Assembly (NCBI GenBank): GCA_025359105.1
Contig: JANYHK010000055.1
Span: forward strand, 1 to 53,386
Origin: Myxococcales bacterium
Lineage (GTDB): Bacteria; Myxococcota_A; Polyangia; Polyangiales; Polyangiaceae
Reading direction: 5' to 3'
Length of the DNA: 53,386 nucleotides
Position 1 is the stretch's first letter. Each line of letters begins with the position of its first letter. The translations under genes and the position numbers were made by a program. The notes under the pieces were generated by a model, which saw only the letters and a program-made list of their open reading frames with translations, had not been told where the DNA came from and did no database searches. Of this stretch, positions 51,841 to 53,386 are shown piece by piece.

Positions 51841-52908
51841 TCAGTAGCCGTTGGCCGGGGCGAGCCGGCCGAAGAGCCCGTGGGTCTCTTCGCTGGGTCC
51901 GGCAGTGAAGTAGAGCGAGCCCTTCTGGAAGGTGAGCGCCCAGAGCCCCGGCACCTTGAGGGCGCGGTTGGACTCGTTCCTGAGGGCTCCGACCGGCTTG
52001 ATCGTGTAGCCGTACGCGGCATCCTGCAGCTGGTAGGCGTTTACCCTGCCGTCGCCGAAGTTGCCGACGAAAAGCGTGCCCTTCGGGAGGTCGCCGAAGG
52101 CCTCCTCGGCCACCGCCATGCCCCACGGCGAGTTGAGCGGACCACCGGAGAGGAGGCGCTGAACGAACCGACCTTCCTGGTCGAACACGTTGATGTAGCC
52201 GTTGCCCGTCCCAGAAACGTCGTCCTTCCCGGTCGCGTCTTGCTTGGCGTACGAGACGAAGAGAAATTCGTCGTAGTTCCAGATGTTGAACGGCGCGAAA
52301 CCGGTCGGCATCGTGGGGTCGGAAAAGTCGCCCGCAGTGGCGAGATCGTCGTACTTGGCGTCGTAGACGTGGACCTTCGCGTTGTGGAAGTCGGCGAGGT
52401 AGAGCCGGTGGGCCACGAGCGCGCCACCCTTGTAGTTTGCGTTCTCGTCCGAGCTGTCGTGGCGCATGGCGAACGCCGTTCCAGACTGCCAACCGAAGAT
52501 GCCGCCTTGCTCCGTGATGGCGACGAATTTGTCGCCGCTGAAGTCGGTCGCCACCTCGTTGAAAAGCTGGCCGGTGGGCCCCTGACCGGAGGGGAGCGTG
52601 GTCGTCAGCAGGAGGGTGCCGTCGGTGCCGTAGACGCCGACCGTGCTCGTCCCGCCGTTCGAGACCCACGCCGCGCCCGTCGCGCCGAACGCCAGGCCCC
52701 AGGCATTCTGGAGGTTGGGATCCCGTTTCGCCGCGCCGCTGCGGTCAGAGACGAGATCGACGCGCTTTACCTTCTGCGGAGCCAGCTTGGCTCGTAGCTC
52801 GTCGGCGGTCTCGTCGATGGGAGGCTCGCTCGCGGAGGAGCACGCGGTGGAAGCGAGCGCGAGCGATGCGCAGGCAGCGGCAAAGACGAGGGCGACGTTG
52901 ATCTTCAT
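51841..52908 (-). CDS. TIGR03118-family lipoprotein
   Basis: This 355-residue protein starts at an ATG preceded by AAGGAG. The lipobox ends at C23 (LALASTAC). The body follows the TIGR03118 pattern: NLQNAWGLAFGATGAAWVSN near the start, GPTGQLFNEV, ALVAHRLYLADFHNAKVHVYDA, GFAPFNIW, LLSGGPLNSPWGMAVA and GTLFVGNFGDGRVNAY. This is a six-bladed beta-propeller family of unknown function common in myxobacteria, soil bacteria and plant-associated bacteria. It probably binds rather than cleaves. Confidence 0.9.
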   Translation of the reverse strand: MKINVALVFAAACASLALASTACSSASEPPIDETADELRAKLAPQKVKRVDLVSDRSGAAKRDPNLQNAWGLAFGATGAAWVSNGGTSTVGVYGTDGTLLLTTTLPSGQGPTGQLFNEVATDFSGDKFVAITEQGGIFGWQSGTAFAMRHDSSDENANYKGGALVAHRLYLADFHNAKVHVYDAKYDDLATAGDFSDPTMPTGFAPFNIWNYDEFLFVSYAKQDATGKDDVSGTGNGYINVFDQEGRFVQRLLSGGPLNSPWGMAVAEEAFGDLPKGTLFVGNFGDGRVNAYQLQDAAYGYTIKPVGALRNESNRALKVPGLWALTFQKGSLYFTAGPSEETHGLFGRLAPANGY

Positions 52909-53263
52909 GACAGGCTCCTTGGGTGCGGCGGGGTCTTACATCCGGCGGCGGCATCTTGCCCATGTCCCTTTCGGCAACGGCCTGCGCCTGCCGCGCACGA
53001 CCGACAACGTGCGCGTGCCCGGCGGCACAGTCGACGTCACCGCGAGCCGCTCGACGAGGCACGTGCGGCTCGACGTTGCCTTCGTCGTCGGTCAGCCCGC
53101 TGATGGCCTCGACCGCGGTCCGTCGAAAATTTGGCGACACGCCCTAGGGCCTGTCCCTGTATCGGTCACGCCTCTTCCCCGTACGCGTGCCCGTGCCCGT
53201 GCCCGTGCCCGAATCCGGCAGCGAAATCTCGCAACATCGAGGAGTACGAGCCGATAGGGCAGC
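52909..53263. other. Gap with degraded open frame and repeats
   Basis: This holds the RBS region of the TIGR03118 gene at the left. An open plus-strand frame around 52965-53125 (LRLPRTTDNVRVPGGTVDV) looks like a gene remnant but lacks a plausible start. A GCCCTAGGGC palindrome lies at about 53148-53157. The GTGCCC array precedes the truncated gene. No complete gene is supported. Confidence 0.4.
53187..53210. repeat. GTGCCC hexamer microsatellite (4 units)
   Basis: Four perfect GTGCCC units lie 53 nt upstream of the truncated four-helix-bundle gene. Partial units flank them. Confidence 0.9.
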
Positions 53264-53386
53264 ATGGTGCTGGATCACGAGCGGCTCGACGTGTACGGCC
53301 TCGCGCTGGACTTCCTTGTTTTCGCGAATGGAGTCATGGAGGCGCTGCCACGCGGCCGGAGCCATTTGGCCGACCCGTTCACACGC
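53264..53386 (+). CDS. Four-helix-bundle protein (23S rRNA IVP family), partial
   Basis: The first 41 codons of a gene run off the right edge. The sequence MVLDHERLDVYGLALDF, then ALPRGRSHLADPFTR, is the conserved N-terminus of the 23S rRNA intervening-sequence-type four-helix-bundle family. These ~120-residue proteins are of unclear function and are found near rRNA insertions and in other contexts. The window cuts it before helix 2 ends. The start is firm because the conserved motif begins at this ATG. Confidence 0.75.
   Translation, partial: MVLDHERLDVYGLALDFLVFANGVMEALPRGRSHLADPFTR

Noticed and set aside
1-53386. CRISPR array, insertion sequence, integrase, toxin-antitoxin or phage-defence locus
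   Set aside because: I saw no spaced direct repeats with unique spacers, no DDE/HNH/tyrosine recombinase gene and no recognisable defence nuclease. The short tandem arrays are hexamer microsatellites.

Overview
The window is chromosomal DNA of very high G+C with codon use to match, and it carries no rRNA, tRNA, transposase, phage or CRISPR feature that I can see. The gene content points to a myxobacterium (Myxococcota, probably a Polyangia-type soil organism). Evidence for this is several Cys-rich lipoproteins with Asp/Ala/Gly/Ser-rich linkers, a DUF1592/DUF1552 pair, a large Ser/Thr kinase with a helical N-terminus, a giant orphan AAA/TPR signalling ATPase, and many overlapping start/stop codons. 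The lineage call is inference. I count about 44 genes, one GST gene fragment and one gene cut by the right edge.

Left part (1-12.1 kb): a YkgJ-type Cys-cluster protein and an M29-peptidase-like protein form a minus-strand pair. An SRPBCC protein follows on the plus strand. A tight five-gene minus-strand run (9144 down to 2613) then encodes a Cys-rich lipoprotein, a DUF1592/1588-type protein with a c-heme motif, a Tat-exported DUF1552 protein, the AMPylase SelO and a second Cys-rich lipoprotein. A P2-like cation ATPase is transcribed divergently and is followed by a small ORF.

Centre (12.3-33.8 kb): signalling and envelope genes. These are a 1101-residue protein with a C-terminal Ser/Thr kinase, an MlaF-like ABC ATPase, a small beta-propeller-like lipoprotein, an SPFH/band-7 protein and the 1066-residue AAA/TPR ATPase. 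Next come a tiny lipoprotein and a SAM methyltransferase, each preceded by a nearly identical GGAAC-N15-CGTCA element with a built-in palindrome. The block continues with an M20 peptidase lipoprotein, a bacterial PH-domain membrane protein, a pirin, a Gly-rich lipoprotein, an alkyltransferase-like (ATL) DNA repair protein and an RND efflux adaptor-pump pair. Two small proteins of unknown function close it.

Right part (33.9-53.4 kb): a YeiH-type exporter, then an overlapping operon of a VioD/salicylyl-CoA-hydroxylase-like flavin monooxygenase, a DUF455 ferritin-like diiron protein and an ATP-grasp protein, divergent from a persulfide dioxygenase-rhodanese fusion. After these come a methyltransferase with a regulatory domain plus a Cys-rich secreted peptide, divergent from a beta-helix lipoprotein. 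An OmpR-type two-component system is divergent from three translationally coupled membrane proteins. Further right are a Cys-rich membrane protein, a LolA-like/sortilin-type propeller fusion, a GST remnant, a His/Lys-rich secreted peptide and a TIGR03118-like lipoprotein. The window ends in a truncated four-helix-bundle (23S rRNA IVP family) gene preceded by a GTGCCC microsatellite.

The two best candidates for something new are the duplicated promoter/operator at 21.85 and 22.14 kb and the monooxygenase/DUF455/ATP-grasp operon. No complete defence or mobile system is visible.
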